Origin: CAZNXE01 sp964576465
GTDB taxonomy: Bacteria; Planctomycetota; Planctomycetia; Pirellulales; JAEUIK01
DNA: 49,174 bases
Reading direction: 5' to 3'
NCBI GenBank assembly: GCA_964576465.1
Contig: CAZNXE010000004.1
Location: forward strand, 1-49,174
Within the stretch, counting starts at the first letter, position 1. Each line of letters opens with the position of its first letter. The position numbers and the translations under genes were made by a program. The notes beneath the pieces were generated by a model that saw nothing but the letters and a program-made list of their open reading frames with translations, searched no databases and was not told where the DNA came from. Shown here in pieces: positions 1 through 7,487 of this stretch.

Positions 1-241
1 CAAACAAAAGACTCGCTTGATTGGGGACAGTGGCAAGACCCTCTTTCGCTTTTCCAGTTCCTTCTAGCTGCAGAGTGTCTCGGTTCCCTGCGATCCCCCA
101 CAACTCACACGGGAGTCCATCAGGTCATGCTTTGCCTGACAACGGTTGCTAACGACCCCGAACATCTGACGCATCCTGACTTACAGGTCTTGAATGCAGC
201 GTCCCGGTCATGGACCTAGACAACAAACACACGACCGTGCA
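1..241. other. Left-edge stretch with no recognised gene
   Basis: No convincing reading frame covers this stretch. It lies just beyond the stop codon of the minus-strand hypothetical gene that ends at base 242, so it is probably that gene's 3' flank. Only a weak 5-bp inverted repeat (TCAGG/CCTGA, about 120-139) is visible, with no T-run that would make it a terminator. Confidence 0.4.
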
Positions 242-1258
242 TCAGTCCAAACGGTTCGGTCCTGGCCAGAAGACGTGGCGGGTTGCGAAGCGCTCTGCGG
301 TTGTGATGGGGTGTGTCTTGGGTTGATCGACTTTCAGGATGGTGTCGCTCGACTCCGTGAAGACTGCCCAATACCCCTGGGGGTGCGGGATGCCGACACT
401 GTCGAAGGCGGAGGTTGGGAAACAGCCCAACACACTTGCCGAAACCTTGGCGTTCAAGTCGGCGTTCGGCGATTGTTCGTCGTTCAAGCGACGCGAAGCC
501 GCACGGATGCCTGCCGCGACGAGGGTTGCCGATGCAGTCGACCGCTGACCACACCCCAGTCCAAAATCGATGACCCGTTCATGCTCCACGGCGAAGTCAC
601 TTGCGCCGGGAAGCTCGGACATGAGGGCAATCAACAGATCGGTCCAACGTTCGGTGGCACGCCGAACGCGATCGGCTTCGACGGCCCAGGGCAGGTCGTT
701 GCCCGCATGTTCGAGGAGTATGGACAGTGCGCGATGCCGGGCTTCGAGATGGCCGATGTACACGCTTCGGGCAATTGGTTCGACCTCCGCAGTTTCGCGA
801 TACCGATCATGGGCACAGAGCACCACGCTGTACACCCGCGTTAATACTTCGGCGGCGAGAATCTCGACCAGCAGCGAGCCAAACTTGCCGGCCCGATTGA
901 CTTCGGAAGGGGCCGACTGCCGAAGGTCTTTCAGTGCCCAACCCCACCGGTCCAGCCGGCACTTGGACGTAGACCAATAGCGCTGGATCGCCGGCACGGG
1001 GATTTGTGTCCGAGAGACCAGCAACCCCTGATGATGGGTTGCAACCCAGACCGCCATATCAACCATCTGTCGTGCGTGCATTGTCACAGTTTGTTCAACA
1101 CTCTTCGAGAATTGGGGGAAGATCCACCGCGCCGGCTGATCCAGTACATCCAGCGCGTTGCCTGAAGAGAGGGCAAACCCAATGCCAGTCGACGTTGCAA
1201 GCCGGAACCTTGGTCGAATACAAGTCGTAACCCGTTGTTGTGCAACCACTTCGCACAT
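242..1258 (-). CDS. Hypothetical protein, 338 aa
   Basis: I do not recognise this protein. It reads as one uninterrupted 338-residue frame with a balanced composition. It has no signal peptide or membrane segment and no motif I can name. The middle part (about residues 120-230) is rich in charged, probably helical segments. The start is uncertain: an ATG at 1258 gives the longest form, and an internal ATG at 1081 (residue 60) would give a 279-residue protein; neither has a strong ribosome binding site. It points the same way as the glycosyltransferase upstream, about 90 bases away. A plus-strand frame overlaps its left part, but the composition of the minus-strand product looks more protein-like. 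Its function is unknown. Confidence 0.5.
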   Translation of the reverse strand: MCEVVAQQRVTTCIRPRFRLATSTGIGFALSSGNALDVLDQPARWIFPQFSKSVEQTVTMHARQMVDMAVWVATHHQGLLVSRTQIPVPAIQRYWSTSKCRLDRWGWALKDLRQSAPSEVNRAGKFGSLLVEILAAEVLTRVYSVVLCAHDRYRETAEVEPIARSVYIGHLEARHRALSILLEHAGNDLPWAVEADRVRRATERWTDLLIALMSELPGASDFAVEHERVIDFGLGCGQRSTASATLVAAGIRAASRRLNDEQSPNADLNAKVSASVLGCFPTSAFDSVGIPHPQGYWAVFTESSDTILKVDQPKTHPITTAERFATRHVFWPGPNRLD

Positions 1259-1350
1259 TCATGCGGTGGGTGGCCTGCCACGGGACGATATGGGAAGGAC
1301 GTTGCCAGAACGCAACATCCGGGCAACGTCACGTAGACCGCGTACGACGC

Positions 1351-2850
1351 CTACGGGCGCGGTGACACATCGGAACAATGGTCCGCAACCACGGACTCAT
1401 CGGAAATGGTTTTTGTACGACCGCCCCGGTTCCCCCGCAGATAGTGAGGGCCTGCGAGTTTTGGATGGGAGGCCACTGGTGGTTGGACTTCGGAGGAACG
1501 AAGTCGGGCGACCCACCGTGCTGGGGTTTGAAAGTGAATCAGCAGCGGTTCCAGTGCCACGGCGATCCAAACCAGCGAAAGCGGCTCGATCGCAATGCGA
1601 AACCGCACGGAGGTGATCGTTAATGTGTGGAACAAGGTGACCGCGGCGAAGATCACATAGGTCGGCCACAAACGACGCCATCGGGAGAGGGTGGCCAAGA
1701 ACCCGACGGTGGCCAGCACAAGCCAAGCAACCGTGGCCGCGCGATACATGGGATCGGACGCCTTGGGATTGGTCTCGTCGAATAACATGAAGTATCGCAG
1801 GCGCCTAAAGCACAAAGATACATATTGCACTGGCTGCTCGGCGATGAATCGAAATGCCCGGTTTGCAAGTAGCCGGCTCCGCTGGGGTTCGGTCAGTCCG
1901 TCGAACTGGTCGTAGCCTTCGGGGGCTAAGACAACATCGTCGATGTACTGCGTTTGTAGCCGCGCCGCTTGAAGGGCCTGATGTCGAGAGACGAATGTGC
2001 CAGTGTGGCTCTGACGCAATTCGGCGGCCGATCGATTCGGAATTTTGTCGGTTCCCCAGCTCATGGGATTATTGCCCTGCCAGAGGGCGTACCCGAACGT
2101 CGACTTCACAAACACCCACTCGCCATGCACCACGCGGTTGCGAATGATCCACGGCCCGACAACGAAGACGGTCACGGCTGTCATGATCGCCACGGAAGCC
2201 CACGCTCCACGGTCGAAACGCTGAGTGTGCTTTTGACGTTGGACGATGAACAACAGCAGCGCCGCAACAGGAACCGCCAGTGCCATGATCGGCTCGGTCA
2301 ACACAAGTACCCCGGCCAGCACACCAGCCACGACCGCGCGATACCACGAACGATTCTCATTGGTTGCGGCAACGACAGCCAGCAGCAAGACAAGCGCGGT
2401 AGCCGCCCATACAACGACTTGAATATGCGTGACCATATAGATGTGCGTGGGGAAAAGCGCCGCACCGAGCGCGCAGAGCCATCCGGCGGCAGGACGTTCT
2501 GGAATGAGCGACCACACGAGATGGGCCAAAGCAATGACAAGAACCGTTCCCGCGAAACACTGCAAGAGTTGCATGGCAACCAAGGCCGTTCGGCTGCCCG
2601 CACCAAACAGGGCATACAAGGCGGCCAGCGCTGCCGGATAGAGTGGGCCTTGTTGCGAAGTTGGTCCCTCGACGCCGAGAAAGCGAATGCTGAACCCGTT
2701 GCCGGCGAGTAGGTTCTCGGCAATCACACCATGCTCGTACGTGTACGGCGTGTCTCCCCCAGAGGCGAGCCACAACACCACGGCGGCACGCATGACAAAT
2801 GCCAAGCCACCGATGGCCAATAAACCGTACATCCGCCGAGAAAACTGCAT
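1351..2850 (-). CDS. GT39/ArnT-type membrane glycosyltransferase
   Basis: This is an integral membrane protein of about 499 residues. Its N-terminal half resembles the PMT/ArnT group (dolichyl-phosphate-mannose-type glycosyltransferases), which move a sugar from a polyprenyl-phosphate carrier to an acceptor outside the membrane. After the first membrane segment comes an acidic-aromatic loop (GGDTPYTYEHG), then the typical ENLLAGNGFS and QQGPLYPAAL motifs, then about nine further hydrophobic segments. The soluble tail is basic. I chose the ATG at 2850 because a membrane segment follows it closely; an upstream in-frame start at 2901 would add 17 basic residues. The substrate cannot be told. The 14-bp palindrome at 3019-3032 lies upstream and may belong to its control region. 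Confidence 0.7.
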   Translation of the reverse strand: MQFSRRMYGLLAIGGLAFVMRAAVVLWLASGGDTPYTYEHGVIAENLLAGNGFSIRFLGVEGPTSQQGPLYPAALAALYALFGAGSRTALVAMQLLQCFAGTVLVIALAHLVWSLIPERPAAGWLCALGAALFPTHIYMVTHIQVVVWAATALVLLLAVVAATNENRSWYRAVVAGVLAGVLVLTEPIMALAVPVAALLLFIVQRQKHTQRFDRGAWASVAIMTAVTVFVVGPWIIRNRVVHGEWVFVKSTFGYALWQGNNPMSWGTDKIPNRSAAELRQSHTGTFVSRHQALQAARLQTQYIDDVVLAPEGYDQFDGLTEPQRSRLLANRAFRFIAEQPVQYVSLCFRRLRYFMLFDETNPKASDPMYRAATVAWLVLATVGFLATLSRWRRLWPTYVIFAAVTLFHTLTITSVRFRIAIEPLSLVWIAVALEPLLIHFQTPARWVARLRSSEVQPPVASHPKLAGPHYLRGNRGGRTKTISDESVVADHCSDVSPRP

Positions 2851-3018
2851 TCGCCTGCCGCGTCTGTTATGTCGCTGGATCGATATCCGCACAGGGCACA
2901 CGGCGTCGGCCGAAAATATGCGGGAGAGATCGAAGTGCCGCCGCGGATACTAGCGGCAAGGGGAAGCAACTCGCCAGACGGGTTTTTGCGATCTGGGAGC
3001 CGAGGGGAAGCTGGAGAC

Positions 3019-3032
3019 GTGTTTTAAAACAC
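3019..3032. repeat. Perfect 14-bp AT-centred palindrome
   Basis: GTGTTTTAAAACAC is a perfect dyad in the 180-base gap between the DUF1559-like gene and the glycosyltransferase gene. It could be a binding site for a dimeric regulator, or a weak terminator for the upstream gene; no T-run follows it. Its core resembles the TAAAACG/CGTTTTA palindrome at 7413-7428, which may be coincidence. Confidence 0.45.
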
Positions 3033-3084
3033 CATTCCGCCGCCGGACAGAAAAAATCATCCCATGGCGGTAGAGAGTTCGACA

Positions 3085-4056
3085 CTATTGAGACACGGTT
3101 AGCAGCTTCGGCGTGCAAGCGCTGGTGCCAATGACAGCATCGTTGATATGGGTGCCGGGCCCAAATCGTCCCTCGTCGTTCAGAAAGATGTTGTCGCTCT
3201 GTTCGCCTGAGATCATCCCGTCGCTCTGGAACGCGACATGTCCGTCCTCGAACCAAACATTTTGGCCGTAGCCGCCGTGATTGGTGCTCTGGAATCCCTT
3301 GCGTTGTCGATTGGGGCGGTCGGACATCAGGGCATAGGTCGAACGATTACCATTTCTTGGTGAGCGGTATTCGCCCTCAGCTTCATAACCGAGCGAGTAG
3401 CCGTAGCTGCCCGAGAGAAGGTGGCGCCACTTTTTAAGCTGTCCGGCCGAGGCTTCCCGTAGTTCGCTACAGGAAGGAACCTTCAACTCGCCACATTCGG
3501 CCAACTCCGACGATGGACAGACTAGCCATCGTGGACAATCGAGAAACCCACAATCGAGCAGTTTCGGCGCAAAGACTCCCGCCGTCGCGAGATTGCCCTT
3601 TAGCGGAACATCCGGGAAGAAACTTCCGTGCTGCTGAGAGTAGTGGGTGAGGCTGTTGCCAATCATGCGAAGGTTGTTCTGGCAACCGGCGATCCGGGCA
3701 TGAAACCGGCTGTGCGTGACAGCCGGGAAGAACAGCAGCGACGCGGCGATCACAATGCCTGCGGCCACGAACAGGTCTTGCATGCTCCAACCGCGAGACC
3801 CCGCCGCGGGCGGCTCGTGAATCATCGAGTGGGGTGTCACATTGCGGGCCTGAGTTGCGACGCAATGACAGACACGCTCCGCCAATCCTTCAGGAACTTC
3901 GATGGTGTCTTCGTCATACGCCAGCGGTAGCAGACCTTGGCGTAGCAACTCCATATCTTGCCTTAGCCGTTCATCGGCCTTCAGGCTGGCTTCAACTTGC
4001 TCGTGCTCTTCGTGTTCCAGGGCATTGAGCAAATAGCCACACAGATTTTGTCGCAT
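3085..4056 (-). CDS. Membrane protein with anti-sigma-like N-terminus and DUF1559-like domain
   Basis: This 323-residue protein begins with an acidic helical cytoplasmic part (about 1-90) like the N-terminus of anti-sigma factors, though the classic HxxxCxxC zinc motif is not present. One membrane segment follows (about 95-112), and then a region resembling the planctomycete DUF1559 pseudopilin family. In that region CQNNLRMIGNSLTHYSQ follows the membrane helix and a late His-260...Asp-271-Gly-272 (FEDGHVAF) matches the H-x(9-10)-DG signature. The gene starts 4 bases after the stop of the ECF sigma factor gene, so the two are almost certainly co-transcribed. Inference: it holds the sigma factor at the membrane and senses an envelope signal through the DUF1559-like part. 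Whether it binds the sigma factor is untested. Confidence 0.65.
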   Translation of the reverse strand: MRQNLCGYLLNALEHEEHEQVEASLKADERLRQDMELLRQGLLPLAYDEDTIEVPEGLAERVCHCVATQARNVTPHSMIHEPPAAGSRGWSMQDLFVAAGIVIAASLLFFPAVTHSRFHARIAGCQNNLRMIGNSLTHYSQQHGSFFPDVPLKGNLATAGVFAPKLLDCGFLDCPRWLVCPSSELAECGELKVPSCSELREASAGQLKKWRHLLSGSYGYSLGYEAEGEYRSPRNGNRSTYALMSDRPNRQRKGFQSTNHGGYGQNVWFEDGHVAFQSDGMISGEQSDNIFLNDEGRFGPGTHINDAVIGTSACTPKLLTVSQ

Positions 4057-4060
4057 CGGG

Positions 4061-4708
4061 TTACGGCTCTCCAGATCGGTCGTCTCGTTTCCAAGCTTGA
4101 TTCAGCTTGAGGATGGCACTGTGCAAACGGCTCTTCACGGTTCCGACAGGAATGGACAATGCCTCGGCGGCCTCACGGTACTTCAACCCTTGATAGTAGA
4201 TCAAATGCACCGCGGACCGAAGTGAGTCTGGCAGCGCGGCGACCGACTGACGCACCCAGTCGCGTCTTTCAGCTGCCTCGATATCCGCTGCCGGACCCGC
4301 TTCATCATTTTGCAAAAGCGTAATCAAAGCCCCCACATCGTCGTCATCGTTCGTACGTCGGTCCAGGCTCACCATGCGGTGCCGTTTGTTGCGGCGCTGG
4401 GCATCAATCGCCTGGTTCGTGGCAATGGTGTATAGCCACGGGCGCACCTTGCGACCTGCGTCAAACTGATCGCACTTTAGGTGAAGCTGTAGGAATGTTT
4501 GTTGGAAGGCATCTTCCGCCATCGCCGCATCGTCCAGGTATCTTCGCAAATAGCTGTAAAGCTCACGCTCATACCGATGGACCAACTCCTCGAACGCCCG
4601 ACGATCCTCGCTCTCGCGGTAACGGAGCAACAGATCCTCGTCACTTTGATCGCTCAAGGGTGGCAGGACGGTGTCGGCCAAGTATTTTGGTTTGATGGTG
4701 CTGTTCAT
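4061..4708 (-). CDS. ECF-type RNA polymerase sigma factor
   Basis: This 215-residue protein has the two-domain layout of extracytoplasmic-function sigma factors. Region 2 spans about residues 25-110, with AEDAFQQTFLQLH (64-76) and the RPWLYTIATNQAIDAQRR helix (89-106) that would contact the -10 element. Region 4 spans about 150-205, with the helix-turn-helix LKYREAAEALSIPVGTVKSR that would contact the -35 element. It is the first gene of a two-gene unit with the DUF1559-like membrane protein 4 bases downstream, the usual sigma/anti-sigma arrangement. It diverges from the permease gene across a 229-base gap. No clear ribosome binding site precedes its ATG. The target promoters are unknown. Confidence 0.9.
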   Translation of the reverse strand: MNSTIKPKYLADTVLPPLSDQSDEDLLLRYRESEDRRAFEELVHRYERELYSYLRRYLDDAAMAEDAFQQTFLQLHLKCDQFDAGRKVRPWLYTIATNQAIDAQRRNKRHRMVSLDRRTNDDDDVGALITLLQNDEAGPAADIEAAERRDWVRQSVAALPDSLRSAVHLIYYQGLKYREAAEALSIPVGTVKSRLHSAILKLNQAWKRDDRSGEP

Positions 4709-4859
4709 AGTTTATTACGTGATCTTCGCAGGAAAGTTCGGATCGGACTGAGAAAGGCCCGTGAACCCCAGGAAAAGCTGCACCACGCTACGCATGTGAA
4801 GTGTAGCAGGATGTATCGAAAAAAAGTCGGTTTTGGACGGTTCTGTGTCGCATGCCAAA

Positions 4860-4889
4860 TTGACAGGTTCTATGGGGGCAAACTAAACT
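4860..4889 (+). promoter_or_regulatory. Candidate sigma-70 promoter for the permease gene
   Basis: A perfect -35 box TTGACA (4860-4865) is followed after 18 bases by TAAACT (4884-4889), 4 of 6 matches to the -10 consensus. It points toward the permease gene, whose start lies about 48 bases further on. It was found by eye. Confidence 0.45.
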
Positions 4890-4937
4890 CACGGCAATAG
4901 GGGTTGCAACTTTCGTGCCTAGGATGCGAATTACCTC

Positions 4938-6560
4938 GTGCAACGATACCATTGGGCTACTGCTGGCGACGTTAACGCCTTTTTCGGCTTGATGTTAGAT
5001 AACATCGCCGTGATGGTGCTCATGGTCAGCCTGCTAGTCGGGGGGTTCGGTTTCGATGCAAATTTTGCTCTGACCTACATGATTCCAGGGACGGCCCTGG
5101 GCGTATTGGTGGGTGATTTGGCCTTTACGGCCATGGCCTTTCGCCTGGCAAGACAGTCTGGTCGAAGCGATGTTACGGCCATGCCTTTGGGACTCGATAC
5201 GCCGAGCACCTTTGGCAGTGTGCTATTCGTCATCGGGCCAGCTTTCTCGTGGGCCAGCGAAGAATTTTCCGATCCCCATCAGGCGGCCCTTTATGCGTGG
5301 CGGATTGGCGTTTGCGCGCTGATCGTCAGCGGCGTGTTCAAGATGGCCTGCGCTCTGGGGTCCAACTGGATTCGCCGTACCATCCCCCGCGCCGGTCTAC
5401 TGGGATCATTAGCGGCGATTGCCCTGGTGTTGATCAGCTTCATGCCGCTGCTGGAAGTCGCTCACTTGCCGGTTGTTGGCTACACGGTCTTGGCAGTGAT
5501 TCTGACAACCCTCATCGCCAAGGTGCCGCTACCAGGACGGATTCCCGGGGCACTGGGGGCGCTGCTGGTCGGAATGGTCATTTTCTATGCCATGCGATGG
5601 ACCGGCACATTGGGGCTACATGGCGAAGCGCTGACAATTTCCGGCTTTGAACCGTCGCTCGGCGTGCTGCTTCCCAAGATTTCGCTGGACTGGATCAGCG
5701 TTCTCGGCGATTCGTTCAAGTACTTGCCCGTGGTCATCCCGTTCGCGCTGGGGACGATTGTCGGCGGGATCGACTGCACGGAGAGTGCCGCGGCTGCCGG
5801 CGATGAATACGACACCGGAGCCGTGATCGCGACCGAAGGTATCGCCACGCTGGTTGCCGGATTCTGTGGCGGCGTGATTCAGACAACGCCTTACATCGGA
5901 CATCCCGCGTACAAGGCGATGGGGGGGCGTGCGGCCTATACGTTGGCCACGGCGATCTTCATCGGTGGTGCTGGCGTGTTCGGATACTTTTCGTATATCT
6001 ACGCGATCATCCCCAAGCCGGCCGTGTTTCCCATTCTGATCTTCATTGGCCTGGAAATCACCGCCCAGAGTTATCAGGCGACTCCGAAACGACATTACGC
6101 GGCAGTCGCGTTTGCATGTGCTCCGGCGCTTGCCTACTTGGCGATGGCATTCGTCGATGAGGTGTTGGCGACGCTCAACACCACGCTGGACGACTTGCCG
6201 CCGGCCCTGAGCGTCAAGCTTTATACGCTCCGCATCCTATCGGCCGGATTCATCGTGACCAGTCTGCTGTGGTCTTCGGCGCTGGCGCTACTCATCGACC
6301 GCCGGCTCATTGCCGCGGCGGTGGTCTTTGGCACCGCGGCGGTGTTCAGCTTGTTCGGTGTGATTCATTCACCTTTGCCAGGCGGTTCGATTATCTTGCC
6401 ATGGAACGACTATCAATGGCCGGCCGCGGTTGCAACTCAAACGCCATATCATATCGCAAGCGCCTACGCCGTTGTGGCCCTGTTGCTACTGGCTTGGAAT
6501 GCCGTTATTCCCTGGAAAGAGAGGAACCAACTGCCCGAGAGTAGCAATCCCGAACAGTGA
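4938..6560 (+). CDS. NCS2-like (xanthine/uracil/adenine-type) permease
   Basis: This 540-residue polytopic membrane protein with about 12-14 hydrophobic segments resembles the NCS2/AzgA-like transporter fold. Signature-like stretches are the helix-breaking ALTYMIPGTALGVLVGDL near residues 44-61, DVTAMPLGLDTPS (78-90), and the central GTIVGGIDCTESA (272-284) followed by TTPYIGHPAYKAMGGRAAY (316-334), where related carriers bind substrate. It probably couples uptake of a nucleobase-like or other anionic compound to an ion gradient; the substrate cannot be read from the sequence. The start chosen is GTG at 4938, because no in-frame ATG lies nearby and the first membrane segment begins soon after. 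A promoter-like TTGACA/TAAACT pair lies upstream. Confidence 0.8.
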   Translation: MQRYHWATAGDVNAFFGLMLDNIAVMVLMVSLLVGGFGFDANFALTYMIPGTALGVLVGDLAFTAMAFRLARQSGRSDVTAMPLGLDTPSTFGSVLFVIGPAFSWASEEFSDPHQAALYAWRIGVCALIVSGVFKMACALGSNWIRRTIPRAGLLGSLAAIALVLISFMPLLEVAHLPVVGYTVLAVILTTLIAKVPLPGRIPGALGALLVGMVIFYAMRWTGTLGLHGEALTISGFEPSLGVLLPKISLDWISVLGDSFKYLPVVIPFALGTIVGGIDCTESAAAAGDEYDTGAVIATEGIATLVAGFCGGVIQTTPYIGHPAYKAMGGRAAYTLATAIFIGGAGVFGYFSYIYAIIPKPAVFPILIFIGLEITAQSYQATPKRHYAAVAFACAPALAYLAMAFVDEVLATLNTTLDDLPPALSVKLYTLRILSAGFIVTSLLWSSALALLIDRRLIAAAVVFGTAAVFSLFGVIHSPLPGGSIILPWNDYQWPAAVATQTPYHIASAYAVVALLLLAWNAVIPWKERNQLPESSNPEQ

Positions 6561-6582
6561 CCTAGAGAATACGGCGCAGCCG

Positions 6583-7170
6583 TTATTCGGCGACGGCACG
6601 CTGGTAGCAGAAGTCGAACAACAACTGCCATTCATATTGTTGGACCGTACGGCAGAGTCGCTCGCATGAAATCTGGCCGGTACGCGCCTGCTCACACAGA
6701 TCGATCCAAGCGAAAGGATCCCACTCGCTTTGCTCGATGAGAAACCTCGCCGTGTCGTCCCAATCGTCCTGTTGCCGGTTCTCCACGGCTGCTCCGGCGG
6801 CGTTCTCTCGCAGCGAATCGAAGAGGGGGTGATCGCCGACCTTGCGGAACCAATATTTGGCATTCGACGCATCGGGCTCGCGACGGTGCATGATTCCGTG
6901 CCAAAAACTACCCGTCGGGGTATGTATTGCCTGACTGACGATGTGCGATTCGTCAAGATAATCGTGCCATAGCCACAATCCCGCCCGACATCCGGCACCC
7001 ATTTGCTCATCCGCGATGGTGTGCGGGGCCAACAGCGACTGATCGGTCATCGCATCAAGGGCCGACCTTGCCGCGTGATTGGGCGACCCGGGACCGAGTT
7101 CATTCAAACGCGGTGACCGCAGCAAATCGGTTGCCATTTTGCCATAATCTTCAGAGCTAAACTCGAACAT
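6583..7170 (-). CDS. Conserved-looking hypothetical protein, 195 aa
   Basis: I do not recognise the family. The protein is acidic, rich in Trp, His and Asp, and has no signal peptide or membrane segment, so it is probably cytoplasmic. A histidine- and tryptophan-rich middle (AGLWLWHDYLDESHIVSQAIHT continuing to SFWHGIMHRREPDASNAKYW, about 62-105) looks like a conserved functional core. A GGGAG sequence lies about 12 bases before the ATG at 7170. The gene converges with the permease gene, their stop codons being about 23 bases apart, and diverges from the S1-domain gene, so it is likely transcribed alone. Confidence 0.65.
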   Translation of the reverse strand: MFEFSSEDYGKMATDLLRSPRLNELGPGSPNHAARSALDAMTDQSLLAPHTIADEQMGAGCRAGLWLWHDYLDESHIVSQAIHTPTGSFWHGIMHRREPDASNAKYWFRKVGDHPLFDSLRENAAGAAVENRQQDDWDDTARFLIEQSEWDPFAWIDLCEQARTGQISCERLCRTVQQYEWQLLFDFCYQRAVAE

Positions 7171-7487
7171 GATACGCGTCGCTCCCGGCGGTGCTTTGAA
7201 TCGCGGAATACTTGAATTTGGGGTCGCAAAGTCACCCTAAAGCCGTCGAAACGTGATAGCATGTCAGGCGGGCTTTTGGAACTGGCGAGGCGGCTCACTA
7301 CCAGGAGTTCTCGCCGATTGGCCGTTTGTGGGGCGAGAAGCGAAAAACAATCATCACCCCCCTTCCACGCACGCGGAAAATAACTACCGTAGCGCTTGTA
7401 GCACTGCTACACTAAAACGCACGTTTTAGAAATCTGTCCGTACGTTTTCGAGAAGGGGCCTTTGCGGACGAAGGCATCTGAGTATTT
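7171..7487. other. Divergent intergenic region before the S1-domain gene
   Basis: This 317-base gap between two divergent genes contains no reading frame I trust. It must hold both promoters. The part nearest the S1-domain gene carries two adjacent inverted repeats (7398-7410 and 7413-7428). Nothing else is recognised. Confidence 0.6.
7398..7428. repeat. Two adjacent palindromes upstream of the S1-domain gene
   Basis: GTAGC-ACT-GCTAC (7398-7410) is followed 2 bases later by TAAAACG-CA-CGTTTTA (7413-7428), both perfect inverted repeats. They end 59 bases before the start codon at 7488. They may be operator sites or, if transcribed, hairpins in the mRNA leader. Both are direct observations; the role is inferred. 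Confidence 0.5.

Noticed and set aside
194..844. A 216-codon plus-strand frame at the left edge
   Set aside because: It overlaps the better minus-strand frame 242-1258; its composition (many Cys, Arg and Asp, no pattern) looks like a shadow.
1969..2712. A 247-codon plus-strand frame
   Set aside because: It is antisense to the glycosyltransferase, whose membrane-protein pattern is clear; the product is Arg- and His-rich and looks random.
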